This document shows positions 21,524 through 32,345 of a stretch of DNA of 64,000 bases, piece by piece. The position numbers were made by a program, and so were the translations under genes. The notes under the pieces are model-generated. The model made no database searches, was not told the DNA's origin, and worked only from the letters and a program-made list of their open reading frames with translations. Numbering within the stretch: position 1 is the stretch's first letter; each line of letters begins with the position of its first letter. Origin of the DNA: Pristionchus mayeri (Eukaryota > Nematoda > Chromadorea > Rhabditida > Neodiplogasteridae); assembly GCA_036245805.1 (NCBI GenBank), contig BTRK01000004.1:24070619-24134618 (forward strand). The letters are read 5' to 3'.

Positions 21524-22417
21524 TTATTCAAACTTCAGGGCATGGGCCTGTTGAATCATGCCGTCGGTCCATTTATCGGGGTATCTTCTGCAAATATCAG
21601 CCCAGTTTATTCCTACTCGCTCCACTATTTCATCCCGCCATCTCGTTCTTGGTCGTCCAATCGGTCTTTCCTTATCCCACGGTGTCCAGAAAACAATTCT
21701 CTGCGTCCATCTATCGTCGTCCAGTGATGCAATTCGTCGTGCCCAAGTCCATTTCTTGTGCATAGCTCGGACTCGAACATCTTGTATCGGTACTTTGTTT
21801 GCTAACCACTCATTGCTCTTCCTATCCATTCTCGTTACTCCGGCCATTTTTCTCATCATCAAACGCTGTGCCACGATCAATCTCGTTCTTGCTTTCTTCG
21901 TTGAGCTCCAGATTTCACTGCCATACAGTAGAGCAGGCTCTATGCACATACGGTAAACTCTAGCTTTCAGTCCCATTGCGACAGCCCGGTTGGTAAGAAA
22001 ATCGTGAAATTTGTTGAATGCTTTCCATGCACTTCCGATCCTTCTGTTTAGTTCAAGCAATAAGTTGTTGTCGAATGATACTCGGACGCCAAGGTAGACA
22101 AAACTGCTGACATAGCTCAAAGAATCTTGTTCGATGTGAAGTGATACTTGAGTACGGTTCGTCATGGCGACAGTTTTCTTTTGGTTTATTTTTAATCCAA
22201 CTTTTTTGCTCGCATTCACCAATTCACACAACATACTTGAAACTTCTTTGGGGTCATGTGAAATTAGGACGATGTCATCTGCGTATCGTAAATGGGTCAG
22301 ATTTCTTCCGTCGATCCTTATTCCAAAATCATCCCAATTCATTTCACGAAATACACCTTCCAGTACACTGTTAAAGAGGTGGGGAGACAACGGATCTCCT
22401 TGACGGACGCCTCTTTC
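21524..22417 (-). CDS. RTE reverse transcriptase, C-terminal half
   Basis: Begins ERGVRQGDPLSPHLFNSVLE, the RT motif around QGDPLSP. It carries the catalytic RYADDIVLISHD and ends with RPIGRPRTRWRDEIVERVG...KWTDGMIQQAHALKFE then stop, the usual C-terminus of RTE-clade proteins. This 297-residue part is open. It is cut off from its N-terminal half by a mariner at 22420 plus a duplicated endonuclease segment. It would copy the element RNA at a nicked target site if complete; here it is a dead fragment. Confidence 0.85.
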   Translation of the reverse strand, partial: ERGVRQGDPLSPHLFNSVLEGVFREMNWDDFGIRIDGRNLTHLRYADDIVLISHDPKEVSSMLCELVNASKKVGLKINQKKTVAMTNRTQVSLHIEQDSLSYVSSFVYLGVRVSFDNNLLLELNRRIGSAWKAFNKFHDFLTNRAVAMGLKARVYRMCIEPALLYGSEIWSSTKKARTRLIVAQRLMMRKMAGVTRMDRKSNEWLANKVPIQDVRVRAMHKKWTWARRIASLDDDRWTQRIVFWTPWDKERPIGRPRTRWRDEIVERVGINWADICRRYPDKWTDGMIQQAHALKFE

Positions 22418-22419
22418 TA

Positions 22420-23300
22420 TTGGGGTGTCCGGAAAGTTCGTATAATGCTTCGGAAAAAAGTCAGTTCGCGATCAAATGCAGTGATTGCGCAATCTGTTTG
22501 TCAACAATGTATTGCGTCACTCTGACGTTAAGTGGGATGTGGGTTGGATCAGTCTCGTAGTTTCTACACTTATTGAAGTGGTGAAGTATAGCCGATATTT
22601 TGATACAGTTGTGTTGAATTACTGTCGGAAATCGCTCCATCGTAGATCGGATCTTCGATGGACAGATTCCATAATAGACATGTGCGAGGAGTGAATCATG
22701 TATAATAACCCAGCGAAGAGACAACAGTGTTTCGACACCGATGCGAAGCACAAACCCGTTCCCTTGAAGAAAATGAGGAAATTCACTGATTCTTTCTATC
22801 ATTACTTGTTCCGATCTAATAAGAGATCCTTTCTACTGGAACCGCCATCAATGCCGACCTCATCTCTGAACAACTGGAAGAAGTCGCGATCAGAGTCCCT
22901 CCGAGACTCCTGAACCAGGGCAAAATTCTTCTTCTGATGGACAATGCTCGCCCACATCGAGCGAAGATGACCCAGAAGAAAATGGACGAGCTGAAGATCG
23001 AGAGGATTCCCCATCCACCGTATTCCCCGGATCTCTGCCCATGCGACTACCACTGCTTCCGCTCTCTCTCTGACTTCTGCAAAGGAAAGAAGTTCAAGAA
23101 TCGAGATGAAGTTGTGAGGGCTTTCGTGAACTGGGCGGTCTCGAAGAAACCCGCATTCTGGAAGAGAGGAATCGAGACCCTGCCCAATCGCTGGAGGGAG
23201 GTAGTGAGAAAGAAGGGGGCATACATTGGTCACTGAGAATTGTAAAGCATTGAATAAAAAATAAAAACAAAAAATTATACGAACTTTCCGGACACCCCAA
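22420..23300 (+). mobile_element. Mariner copy 1 (881 bp), internally deleted
   Basis: Terminal inverted repeats TTGGGGTGTCCGGAAAGTTC are shared with mariner copy 2. TA stands at both sides. About 360 bp of the front half of the transposase is missing or diverged relative to copy 2. Confidence 0.85.
22840..23236 (+). pseudogene. Mariner transposase remnant with intact C-terminus
   Basis: The frame through LLLMDNARPHRAKMTQKK to the end is open and finishes KKGAYIGH. It keeps the second catalytic Asp (MDNARPHRA) and the third (PYSPDLCPCDYHCF), 34 residues apart, as in DD34D mariners. The N-terminal DNA-binding part and the first Asp region are deleted or frameshifted, so it is not functional. 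Confidence 0.8.
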
Positions 23301-23302
23301 TA

Positions 23303-23874
23303 TATCCATATTCCACTGCTTGTCGAACTATTTCCAGATGACGCTTTCTTATGTCGTTTTGAATCGAGAAACGCAGTGCTTTACTAGTGACTGAAAACTG
23401 CATTCGAATGATCGGCGTAGGATTTTGATCTCTTAATCTTCGTCTTTCAGCAAACAGTTTCTTGGTTTGTGGTGAAAATCGATCTTCAGATGGAACCTGT
23501 GCCGTGGATTCGTCAGCAATTGATTGGATTGCAGAAGTCATCCTTTCGTAACTATTCACATCGGTTCGCGTTAGAGACAATATTCCGGACACAAATTTGT
23601 TCTTATCAAGTTGCACTTTTGGCCGAGACTTGTGGAAACGACGTTTCACTTCTGACGTTATTTTAACTGTGGCCATCAAAAGCCTATGGTCAGTTGCGAA
23701 ATCAAAGCTCCCGACAATAAAGACGTCTTGCACTATTTTTGGATTGGTCGTCATGACATAATCGATTGCATTACGGTATTGCATGTTCGGGCTGAGCCAC
23801 GTCCACTTCCGAGTATCGCGTTTTTGAAAGCGAGTGTTGTGTACGAACATCTTTGCTTCCATGCAGAAGTCGAC
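23303..23874 (-). pseudogene. Duplicated RTE endonuclease segment
   Basis: Near-identical to 25872-26443 (DFCMEAKMFVHNTRF... to ...EIVRQAVEYGY). It is placed abnormally after the middle of the RT, fused in frame at GTCGAC to the RT sequence SSKVPID. The copied piece ends exactly where mariner copy 2 begins in the parent. Confidence 0.85.
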
Positions 23875-24627
23875 ATCAATGGGCACTTTGCTCGATCCAA
23901 CTCTTACGAAAACATTGGCCTTTTGGTATACTTGTCGCAAGGTGTTCACGATCTTCGAGTGGATTCCTTGTTGAAATAATGCACTCCACAAGCCACTGAA
24001 TTCTACCGGATCAAAAGCTTTTGCAAAATCAATGAAACGACTTGCTCATCAGTTCGTGGAGAGTAAACATGTGGTCCGTTGTTGCATAGTTCTTGCGAAA
24101 GCCGGCTTGCTCCGGTGGTTGACTCGTGGACAACGTTTGTTCCATTCGATTATCGATGGCCGAGGTGAATGTTTTGTATATCAGATTTAAGAGTGCAATT
24201 GGACGGTAGTTTGAAATGTCGAGTTGATTTCCTTTCTTATAAATGAGTGATATCAGTGAGTTTGGCAGAGTATCGGGAACAGTCTCCTCCAGTATCCATT
24301 TGTTGAACAGAGAGCAAAGGGGTTTGACAAGGATGTCACTACCGTACTTCAACATCTCTGCTATTACCTTGTCCGGGCCAGGGGACTTTCCGTTTTTCAG
24401 TTTGTAAATCGCGTGCCATACTTCACTTTCGATAATTGGTGGGAAGAAGTCATTTGTCAGAAATTTTTCTCGTTTCGGCCGTCTCGTTCTTCGGAATAAG
24501 TCATCGTAATAATTCTTGACTACAGTATCCAGTTCATTCTTCGTGTTCGCAATTGTGCCATCTTCTCGTTCGAGTTGGAATAGTTTTGTCTGTCCTCTTT
24601 GTGAACTCCTTAGAGCCTTTTTCGTAC
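23875..24627 (-). pseudogene. RTE reverse transcriptase, N-terminal half
   Basis: Shows KNGKSPGPDKVIAEMLKYG, SLISLIYKKG, NYRPIALLN, the frame-shifted FIDFAKAFDPVEFS (first catalytic Asp) and LWSALFQQGIHSKIV. A frameshift lies near 24030. It would join ERGVRQGDP at 22417 if the duplicated segment and mariner 1 were absent. Confidence 0.85.
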
Positions 24628-24629
24628 TA

Positions 24630-25869
24630 TTGGGGTGTCCGGAAAGTTCGTATAATGCTTCGGAAAAAAGTCAGTTCGCGATCAAATGCAGTGATTGCGC
24701 AATCTGTTTGTCAACAATGTATTGCATCATTCTAACGTTGAGTAGTGAGAGGATTTAATCAGTCTCCTAGTTGCTACATTGATTCTTGTGATGGACTCCC
24801 ATCTCTACCTCCGAGCAGTTTTACTTCATTACTACCGTCTTGGCCGATCCGTGAAGGAGGCCCACTCTGCCCTGGCCCAGTCGGAAGGAGCTGACGCCCC
24901 CTCCATACCCTTCTGCTATAAGTGGTTCTCCCGCTTCAAGAAAGGGGAGTTTGGTCTCGATGATCAACCCCGCTCTGGACGCCCTCCCTCCCTCGATCAG
25001 CCTCTCGTTCTCCGCACACTGAAGCGCAAGCCCATGGCCAGTGTGCGTGAGTTGAAGAAGGATACTGGTACTCCCAGATCAACGGTGTCCGATATCCTCC
25101 ATCGATCTGGGAAGAAGCCGAAACTCCCACAAGTGATTCCCCATGACCTCTCCCCCGAACAGCTGAAAAATCGTGTTCAAGTCTGTCGGGAATTACTCCA
25201 TCGTAGAACCAATCTTCGATGGGTCAATTCCATCATCGCTACAGATGAGAAGTGGATCACGTACGATAACCCTGTGAGGAGACTGCAATGGGTGGATGCA
25301 GATGAGAAGCCCACGCCCGTCCCGAAGAAGGAAGAGCACGGAAAGAAGGAACTCCTCTGCTTCTTCTTCTCAGTGCTCGGTCCCATCTACTGGGAGATCC
25401 TCGCCCCTGGCACCAGCATCAATGCCGACCTCTTCTCTGAACAACTGGAAGATGTCGCGATCAGAGTCCCTCCCAGACTCCTGAACCAGGGCAAAATTCT
25501 TCTTCTGATGGACAATGCTCGCCCACATCGAGCGAAGATGACCCAGAAGAAAATGGACGAGCTGAAGATCGAGAGGATTCCCCATCCACCGTAGTCCCCG
25601 GATCTCTCCCCATGCGACTACCACTGCTTCCGCTCTCTCTCTGACTTCTGCAAAGGATAGAAGTTCAAGAATCGAGATGAAGTTGAGTGCTTTCGTGAAC
25701 TGGGCGGTCTCGAAGAAACCCGCTTTCTGGAAGAGAGGAATCGAGACCCTGCCCAATCGCTGGAGGGAGGTAGTGAGAAAGAAGGGGGCATACATTGGTC
25801 ACTGAGAATTGTAAAGCATTGAATAAAAAATAAAAACAAAAAATTATACGAACTTTCCGGACACCCCAA
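24630..25869 (+). mobile_element. Mariner copy 2 (1240 bp)
   Basis: Perfect 27-bp inverted termini (TTGGGGTGTCCGGAAAGTTC...) with TA duplications at 24628 and 25870. It is inserted in the RTE frame between VEYGY and TKKALRS. Confidence 0.95.
24791..25594 (+). pseudogene. Mariner transposase, truncated by UAG
   Basis: The start is the ATG at 24791 (MDSHLYLRAVLLHYYRLGRS), with paired helix-turn-helix regions to about residue 110. First catalytic Asp: IIATDEKWITY. Second: LLLMDNARPHRA. The frame stops at a TAG (25592-25594) where copy 1 has the Tyr of PPYSPDL. A second TAG (about 25660) and a 2-bp deletion near 25684 follow, so the third Asp is lost. Transposase cuts and pastes the element at TA sites. 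This copy is inactive, though only lightly damaged. Confidence 0.9.
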
Positions 25870-25871
25870 TA

Positions 25872-26788
25872 TATCCATATTCCACTGCTTGTCGAACTAT
25901 TTCCAGATGACGCTTTCTTATGTCGTTTTGAATCGAGAAACGCAGTGCTTTACTAGTGACTGAAAACTGCATTCGAATGATCGGCGTAGGATTTTGATCT
26001 CTTAATCTTCGTCTTTCAGCAAACAGTTTCTTGGTTTGTGGTGAAAATCGATCTTCAGATGGAACCTGTGTCGTGGATTCGTCAGCAATTGATTGGATTG
26101 CAGAAGTCATCCTTTCGTAACTATTCACATCGGTTCGCGTTAGAGACAATATTCCGGACACAAATTTGTTCTTATCAAGTTGCACTTTTGGCCGAGACTT
26201 GTGGAAACGACGTTTCACTTCTGACGTTATTTTGACTGTGGCCATCAAAAGCCTATGGTCAGTTGCGAAATCAAAGCTCCCGACAATAAAGACGTCTTGC
26301 ACTATTTTTGGATTGGTCGTCATGACATAATCGATTGCATTACGGTATTGCATGTTCGGGCTGAGCCACGTCCACTTCCGAGTATCGCGTTTTTGAAAGC
26401 GAGTGTTGTGTACGAACATCTTTGCTTCCATGCAGAAGTCGACCAAGCTTTGCCCTCTTTCGTTTCTTTCTCCCAGTCCATGTCTTCCGATAAATCGCTC
26501 CTCAATCGCCTCTCTGGACCCGATCTTCGAGTTGAAGTCACCGAGCACCACTATATGCCCCCTTCCACCCCCCGGTAGTCGAACACGACGGGTAGAGGTT
26601 GCAATTAGTGTGCTTAGCTCGTTTAGAAAGGTAGTGAAGACGTGATCCGGGTAAGAAGAGGTAGGTGCGTAGGCGTTGATAATACGCAACCCGATTGATG
26701 GGATATCCAGGTACGAGAGACGAGGATTGATAGGGTGGAAGATGCTTGAGTTCGCCCATTGTTTGTCCACCAGGAAGCCGGTACCGGT
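25872..26788 (-). CDS. RTE endonuclease domain, 5' truncated
   Basis: Begins GTGFLVDKQWANSSIFHPIN. It contains IINAYAPTSS, the catalytic HIVVLGDFNSKIG, RKWTWLSPNMQYRNAIDYVM and FATDHRLLMATVKI, matching the GDFN / N.IDY / S(T)DH signature of the APE-like nuclease that nicks target DNA. The first residues of the domain are missing at the truncation. The frame is then cut by mariner 2. Confidence 0.85.
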
Positions 26789-26894
26789 TATAAGTACAAA
26801 TTATAAGTACAAATTCGGAAAGAAATTATTCTAGGCACCTTGAAGCCACACTGACAACCATAGATTACGGTAGTTGCAAATTCGACGTTCATTT

Positions 26895-27005
26895 TCTCTG
26901 AGGACGACATTCGTATATTTCTAATTATGTAATATAAGATGCGCATCGATGTCCTGAAATACATACTTAAAAATCTCAGATATACGAATGTCGTCCTCCG
27001 AGGAA
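26895..27005. repeat. Short palindromic unit
   Basis: GAGGACGACATTCGTATAT at about 26900 is inverted at about 26980 (ATATACGAATGTCGTCCTC), giving a ~110-bp palindromic MITE. Confidence 0.7.
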
Positions 27006-27409
27006 ACATTGAAAGTTCATTTTCGTAACGGTAAAATGCTCAATTTTGATGGCCTCATTCTCTTTTATTTGATATTTATATTTATTTTTATGTTGAAAAC
27101 CATTTTTTGTGCTTCATAATCTACAAATACTGAGAAAAAGAAGCTTCAACACTTAGTTCTGAAAACACATGTATTTTTGATCGCTTCGTGCTTCTCCAAT
27201 TCTGCAACATGTCTCTTCTTGCCATGCTTGGTGTTCTTTCAATATGTGTTCATATTCATTCCAATCAATAAAATAGCTTAAAAATCACATTAAATATTTT
27301 TTTTAATGTTTTAAAATATTGAAAGAATTTGGCTTGAAAAGTACGGTAGTTTGAAAGCAAAAGCGTCGGAAGGAGGCACCCATTATTCCGTACTCAAATA
27401 TTCGGGTTG
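27006..27409. other. No gene seen
   Basis: AT-rich sequence without supportable coding. Confidence 0.4.
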
Positions 27410-27480
27410 CCGTCCCTACTTTTCCTTGATGCTTGCGGACGTTTTATTTTTCCTTATGTCGATGCACCGGGGGCCGTGCT
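27410..27480. repeat. Right end of a CACGG-type MITE
   Basis: CTTGATGCTTGCGGACG, TTTTCCTTATGTCGATG and ACCGGGGGCCGTG, as at 12090-12140 and 55480-55530. Confidence 0.65.
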
Positions 27481-28695
27481 TTCGTGTTGTGTTGGCACAT
27501 TTGAAATTCGTCTTACATCGATTTAGCACGCGTCTTCTGAGAGATTGAATGAAAAAGGACCCCCTGCGGCACTAGGATCCCCAACTTTCAGCAGTATTCC
27601 CGAGATAATTATGCAAGAGTATATAGCACTATTAAAACGTTCCGACAATGCTAGTTGGCCTCCTAAGCCGCTAAATCTCTGAGCCGGCTTTTAGTACTTT
27701 AATTATTATACTCTTAAAAGTCTTTTTAATTTCAATTCTTGCGTTCAATCATCACCATATGTCAGGCTATAGGGTTTGAAGAAAATATGCGGCTGAAAAG
27801 ATTATGGGAAATAACTTTCTAATTTTTCGTTCCGCTTGTTTAGTCGCGTACTCGGCATGGTGTAGGACATACATTTCTAATCCAATATTATTAGGGACGA
27901 GAAAATTTTTGACGTAGGCCGTTTTTCACAGAACCGGCTTGTAGGCATTTTCCGGTTCCGGGTCCGGCAATACCATATAACAGCTCCCAGATGAGCTAGA
28001 ACGCTGGCAGTGGTCTCAAAATGTGCGGAAAATTATTTCAAAGAACTTTTATGTTGACGTGAAGTTATCATGGCGATAATCTCATGTCGAAAAAAATCAA
28101 AAAGTGATTTCAAAACGAGAAAATAAATTCTAGCGGCTCGGGGACCCCACCTTTCCGCATATTCTAACATCATTTTTAGAATCTACTTACCTTATTCTAT
28201 CAGGAAAAAAATCGAGCCGAGCCATGTAGGGGTGGGAATTGGCCTTAGTGCAGTGAAATTGCTCTCCAAGTTGAACATTTCAAATTTTCAAAATTTCCAT
28301 TCCTTGCGATACACGCTCCATTTTTCATACTTTCACTGTTTTATTACATTTACTTTAGAATATATCAAATATCGTCGAAAAAACCGAAGAAATCAGTATT
28401 TTCGAAAAATAATATTTTTCGCCTCGAAATAGCTCAAATTTGCTTGCATAAAAATCTATATTTCGAGACAACTTGACGCGTTCACTAGTCTTGTTCAGTA
28501 GTACGCTTTGAAATGAGTAAGATGTGTTAAAAAAGGTCTCCTCCAAGATTTCAATCATACTGTTTTTTCACTCCTGAAAATGGAAGATCCGCTGTGTCGG
28601 ACATTTCAAAAAATCATTTTTGCTGTTAATCTCGAGAAATCTGATTATATTTTTATGTGGAAAATATTTGCGTAAGCTTATGAATCCGATATCCA

Positions 28696-29095
28696 CACGG
28701 CCATTCATTGTTCGGAATTCCTCACCTCGCTTTTGTTCGCATGTCTACTTCTGCAAAAGCACGCACATTTCCCAAAAATGTGTGCGCTTTTTCGCGGGAC
28801 ATTTGAATAATGGGCGGAGCGATACCATCATATTGCGTCACGATGATTTTTGTTAGTTTAAATCGATGATTTACATTTATCATAAATCTGTGTAATGTTA
28901 TTAAATGTAAATTGCGCAATTTGTAAACAAGCGCCTCCATAAATGCTCACGAAAAAGTCATACGCAACGCGGTCACGCGTCGCCGTTGACTACAAACTAC
29001 AAGAAATTCCCTGATTCAATGTGTCTCGTACGGAAAAGAGAGCCGTATGTTTTTCCCGGAAAAGTGCCCTTGAAGGGAGCGAGTGGAAGACCGTG
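28696..29095. mobile_element. 400-bp CACGG-ended MITE, 6-bp TSD TATCCA
   Basis: TATCCA at 28690-28695 and 29096-29101 flank CACGGCCATTC...GAAGACCGTG. A second member of the family is 44660-46467, in the opposite orientation. Confidence 0.8.
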
Positions 29096-29117
29096 TATCC
29101 ATGCAAAATCCACCAAT

Positions 29118-29616
29118 CACGAGTGCCACGCCGCAGTGTGAGGCTCATGCGTCGCGTGACGCGTCGCGGTCATTGCCTATGTTTCTCAAACTCGTCTAAA
29201 TTGATGTTCCTTTTGGCTTAGGGTAGTTCAGCATGCCCGATTTCATGAAAGCAAATTAGAATTATTTAAAAAAATATATATAATAGAAGTTTCGGTAGGT
29301 CAGATTTCTAAAAATTAAAAGTGAACGCGTTTATAAAAAGGCGCATCCACACAAGGTTCCTGGCCATTTTTGGGTTTATTTTTTAGATGATAAATAAGCT
29401 TATGGCGTGCCATTTGTGCGAAAGGTTGCAGAATGTAAAAATATTAAAAAATATGGATGCTAGGGCGGTTTGAAATTTGAATTCCACGTTAAAAATTTAT
29501 TGGCGGGAACACGTAGGTTTCGGTCGCTTGGGACTCCTACCGCGAATATCCTTACTGATAAGGTTCACTCTTACAAGTTCTTGGCTCTGCGTTTCCTTAA
29601 GGCTGTGATTGCCGTG
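29118..29616. mobile_element. 499-bp CACG-ended MITE, second copy
   Basis: Reverse complement of 5094-5584. CCAAT stands at both edges (29113-29117 and 29617-29621). Confidence 0.75.
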
Positions 29617-30787
29617 CCAATCTTCTCATTTCTAAATTTGCGAAATTGTTGAGATTTGAAAAATTCGATTTTGGAAAATTCGACGATATTGTCACAATCC
29701 TATGCGTATCCGATTCATAAGCTTACGCAAATACTTTCCACACAAAAATCTAAACAGATTTCTCGAGATTAACAGCAAAAATGATTTTTTGATATGTCCG
29801 ACACAGCGGATCTTCCATTATCGGGAGTGAAAAAACATGAGGATTGAAATCTTTGAGGAAACCTATTTCAACACATCTTACTCATGTCAAAGCGTACTAT
29901 TGAACAAGACTAGTGAACGCGTCAAGTGGTTTCGAAATATAGATTTTTATGCAAGCAAATTTGAGCAATTTCGAGGCGAAAAATATGATTTTTCGAAAAT
30001 ACTGATTTCTTCGGTTTTTTCGACGATATTTGATATATTATATAAGTAAATGTAATAAAACAGTGAAAGTATGAAAAATGGAGCGTGTATCGCAAGGAAT
30101 GGAAATTTTGAAAACTTGAAATATTCAACTTGGCGAGCAATTTCGGCTTGATTTTTTTCCTGATATAATAAGGTACGTAGATTTTAAAAATGATTTTAGA
30201 ATACAAGGAAAGGTGGGGTCCCCTAGCCGCTAAAATTTATTTCCTCGTTTTGAAATCACTTTTTGATTTTTTTCGACATGAGATTATCGTCCTCATAATT
30301 TCACGTCAACATAAAAGTTGTTTTAAATAATTTTCCGCACATTGTGAGACCAATGCCAGCGTTCTAGCTCATCTGGGAGCTGTTCTATGATATTGCAGGA
30401 CCCGGAACCGGAAAATGCCTAAAAGCCGGTTCTCTGAAAAACGGCTGACGTCAAAAAATTTCTCGTCCCCAAAATACTCTAGCATAATTATCTCGCGAAT
30501 ACTGCTGAAAGTTGGGGCTCCTACTGCCGCAGGGGGTCCGTTTTCATGCAATCTCTCAGAAGACCCGTGTTAGATACTATTTTAAACAATAGCTTAGTAA
30601 ATTACGTAAATTGCGAGAATGAAAAAAATCGCTCGTCGAAATTGCGACCCACTGATAAAGCGGTCCGGTAATAAACAATTTGGGCCGATTGGAGGCGGAG
30701 CATGCTAAACAGAGAGTTACAAAAGCTGAGCATTTGAATCTTACAATAAAACCAGGGAAATTGTTTGAAAATTCTACAACAGTCATG

Positions 30788-31061
30788 CACGGCCCCTAAT
30801 TCGTCGACATTAGTGACTACCTGTCCGCCTAATGGGTCTCATGCAGAAATATTCAAATTCAAACATCAGGCATCATGTTGACCTTAATCAGGCAATATTT
30901 TTGAATTTGAACAGCGTTAAAATGGCTTTTGCACATCATAATAAACGCAAATTCAAATTTCAGGACACTAAACAAAGAAATGGTCAAAAATTACGGTCTT
31001 TTCCTAGTGGGCGGAGTTAGGCGGACCGGTGGTCACGATTGTCGATGAGTTAGGGGCCGTG
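30788..31061. mobile_element. 274-bp CACGGCCCCTAA MITE
   Basis: Ends CACGGCCCCTAATTCGTCGA and TCGATGAGTTAGGGGCCGTG. Its inverted relative is at 49161-49433. It ends only 35 bp before the acceptor of the TBC exon at 31099. Confidence 0.8.
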
Positions 31062-31098
31062 AGCTGATGTGGTGTGCTGGAATTTTTCTCTTACAGAG

Positions 31099-31277
31099 TT
31101 TCACCGTGTGATAGGGGTAAATAGTGAAGATTCGTCATTTGTGTTGAGATCGTTCATCACATGCGGATGGTGGCGGGATTCGATGGATGGAGGGAGGCGT
31201 TCTCCCTCTCTCGAGCTGCCCTTCGACTGTTCCTCGAACTATTCCCTGATCACGTGATCGATCACATCCAGACAGAG
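31099..31277 (+). CDS. TBC1D7-like gene, middle exon with a one-base frameshift
   Basis: After CTCTTACAGAG the first frame reads FHRVIGVNSEDSSFVLRSFI. From about 31160 the next frame reads MRMVAGFDGWREAFSLSRAA then LRLFLELFPDHVIDHIQTE. Placed end to end these fit the middle of the TBC domain (acidic-aliphatic helix, then M-V....D.W....). No intron with an AG end fits at the switch, so a single missing base is the simplest account. It could be a sequencing error or real decay. The exon start is uncertain by a few bases: AG at 31095-31096 or 31097-31098. Confidence 0.5.
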
Positions 31278-31322
31278 GTATTCCATTCTTCCCTACGCAT
31301 ACTCCTTTCATCCTCTCTGCAG

Positions 31323-31435
31323 GTGTCTAAACAGGTGGGATCAGATAGCTCCCTCGTTCTCTCTCCTCTCAATCTCAAGATGGCTTTACAATCGGGGGGG
31401 GCTGCACTCTTCAAGAGCACCAAGGCATTGCAGAA
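31323..31435 (+). CDS. TBC1D7-like gene, exon before the 15-kb intron
   Basis: Reads VSKQVGSDSSLVLSPLNLKM then ALQSGGAALFKSTKALQ, ending with two bases AA before GTAACC. The next exon (46754) begins with A, making AAA (Lys) and giving ALQK-LWDKVLSG, which parallels LQRVWDKVVSG in TBC1D7. The preceding 45-bp intron (31278-31322, GTATTCC...TCTCTGCAG) is a multiple of three and open, so it may be retained. Read straight on, the frame would stop at TAA (31437). Confidence 0.55.
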
Positions 31436-31545
31436 GTAACCATTCTTTCACTGCTTATTATACCTACAACGGGTTTGAAATCTATATAGATGCCGACCAT
31501 AAAATCGAAATATGCCTCAGAAATTTTCAAATTCTACCCTAGACC

Positions 31546-32160
31546 TTAAAGTTACCAGCCGAGGACGATATTGACCCCCTATTATTAATTTACCATCGGA
31601 TAGATGCCCATATAAGCTGTGATAGAATAGCCAAAAATGCGAACAAAAGACAATAGGATGGCCGGAAAGGATCAGGTTGAAGTTGCATGATCCAGCGCTC
31701 TCTCACTTTTGCACTCTCTCTCACACGACGCGCGGGCAGCGCGCGTCGCGTGAGACTATTGGTACTTTTCATCACCACTCATATCACGAGGGCTCAATAC
31801 CGCGACACGGCCCCCCGAGAACATACTTAGGGAAAAAATAAAAGGCATCAAGGAGAAGAAGAGAGTGTTCAAAAAAAGTTTTTCCTTTCCTTATGTCTCC
31901 GGGGGCCGTGCCGCGACCTTGGCGCATTAAAGTTACCCAACAAGGACGAAACCCTGATCTCACCCTGATCCCGTCGCGTGTACGAGAGAGTATGCAAAAG
32001 TGAGAGAGAGCGGGATTACGCTGATAATTTCCGGCTTTCCCTTGAGGCTATTATTGATTTTAGCATTTTTGAATTTTCATTATATACTAATTCAACCATC
32101 GGCTATTCGATGGAGGACAAAAAATAATGGGTCAATTTCGTCCTTGTTAGGCAACTTTAA
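31546..32160. mobile_element. TTAA MITEs, one whole copy (31927-32160) and one diverged
   Basis: 31927-32160 is bounded by TTAA with ends AGTTACCCAACAAGGACGAA and its inverse. A diverged relative starts at TTAA 31546 (AGTTACCAGCCGAGGACGA) and carries a 105-bp CACGG insertion. The same block of GCTCTCTCACTTTTGCA type recurs in all members. Confidence 0.7.
31806..31910. mobile_element. 105-bp CACGG MITE, 6-bp TSD CCGCGA
   Basis: CCGCGA at 31800-31805 and 31911-31916 flank CACGGCCCCCCGAG...CTCCGGGGGCCGTG. Confidence 0.85.
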
Positions 32161-32345
32161 AGGTGTAGAGGCTTCGGGTGATGCTCTATCGCTCCCTCTC
32201 TTCCCCCTCCTCTGGCTTTGTCTCACCCGGTGAAACTAGAGCACGCGCTTTTTTGACAGCTTCCCATTCCCTGCATGATACTCGCATGCTCTCGCTTTCA
32301 CTAACCGGCGAAAGATCATGCGAAATTGAGAGATGATATAAGAGG

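Larger units (their letters stand above)
21505..26788 (-). mobile_element. RTE-type non-LTR retrotransposon, 5' truncated, broken by mariners
   Basis: Read on the minus strand, it has apurinic-type endonuclease, linker and reverse transcriptase, ending in an (AAATC)n-like tail at 21505-21525. The tail sits against a CACGG MITE end (21481-21504). The 5' end is lost at about 26788 within the endonuclease, typical of target-primed insertion. Two mariners and an internal duplication interrupt it. Confidence 0.8.
27522..30576. mobile_element. Foldback element, family A, copy 1 (~3 kb)
   Basis: Left arm 27522-28695 and right arm ~29707-30576 are inverted copies (CGTCTTCTGAGAG ends, ACCGGCTTNTAGGCATTTTCC, CAAAAAGTGATTTC). 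The left arm carries an extra ~240 bp around 27625-27880. The loop contains MITEs at 28696-29095 and 29118-29616. Related to 37139-39070. Confidence 0.8.
2782..31098 (+). other. Inferred ~28-kb intron of the TBC1D7-like gene
   Basis: Between the GTGAGT donor at 2782 and the acceptor near 31096-31098 I find no further TBC coding. The interval is occupied by foldbacks, MITEs, the LTR element and the RTE/mariner complex. The intron is inferred from the order and strand of exons that fit one TBC domain; an extra small exon inside it cannot be excluded. Confidence 0.45.
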
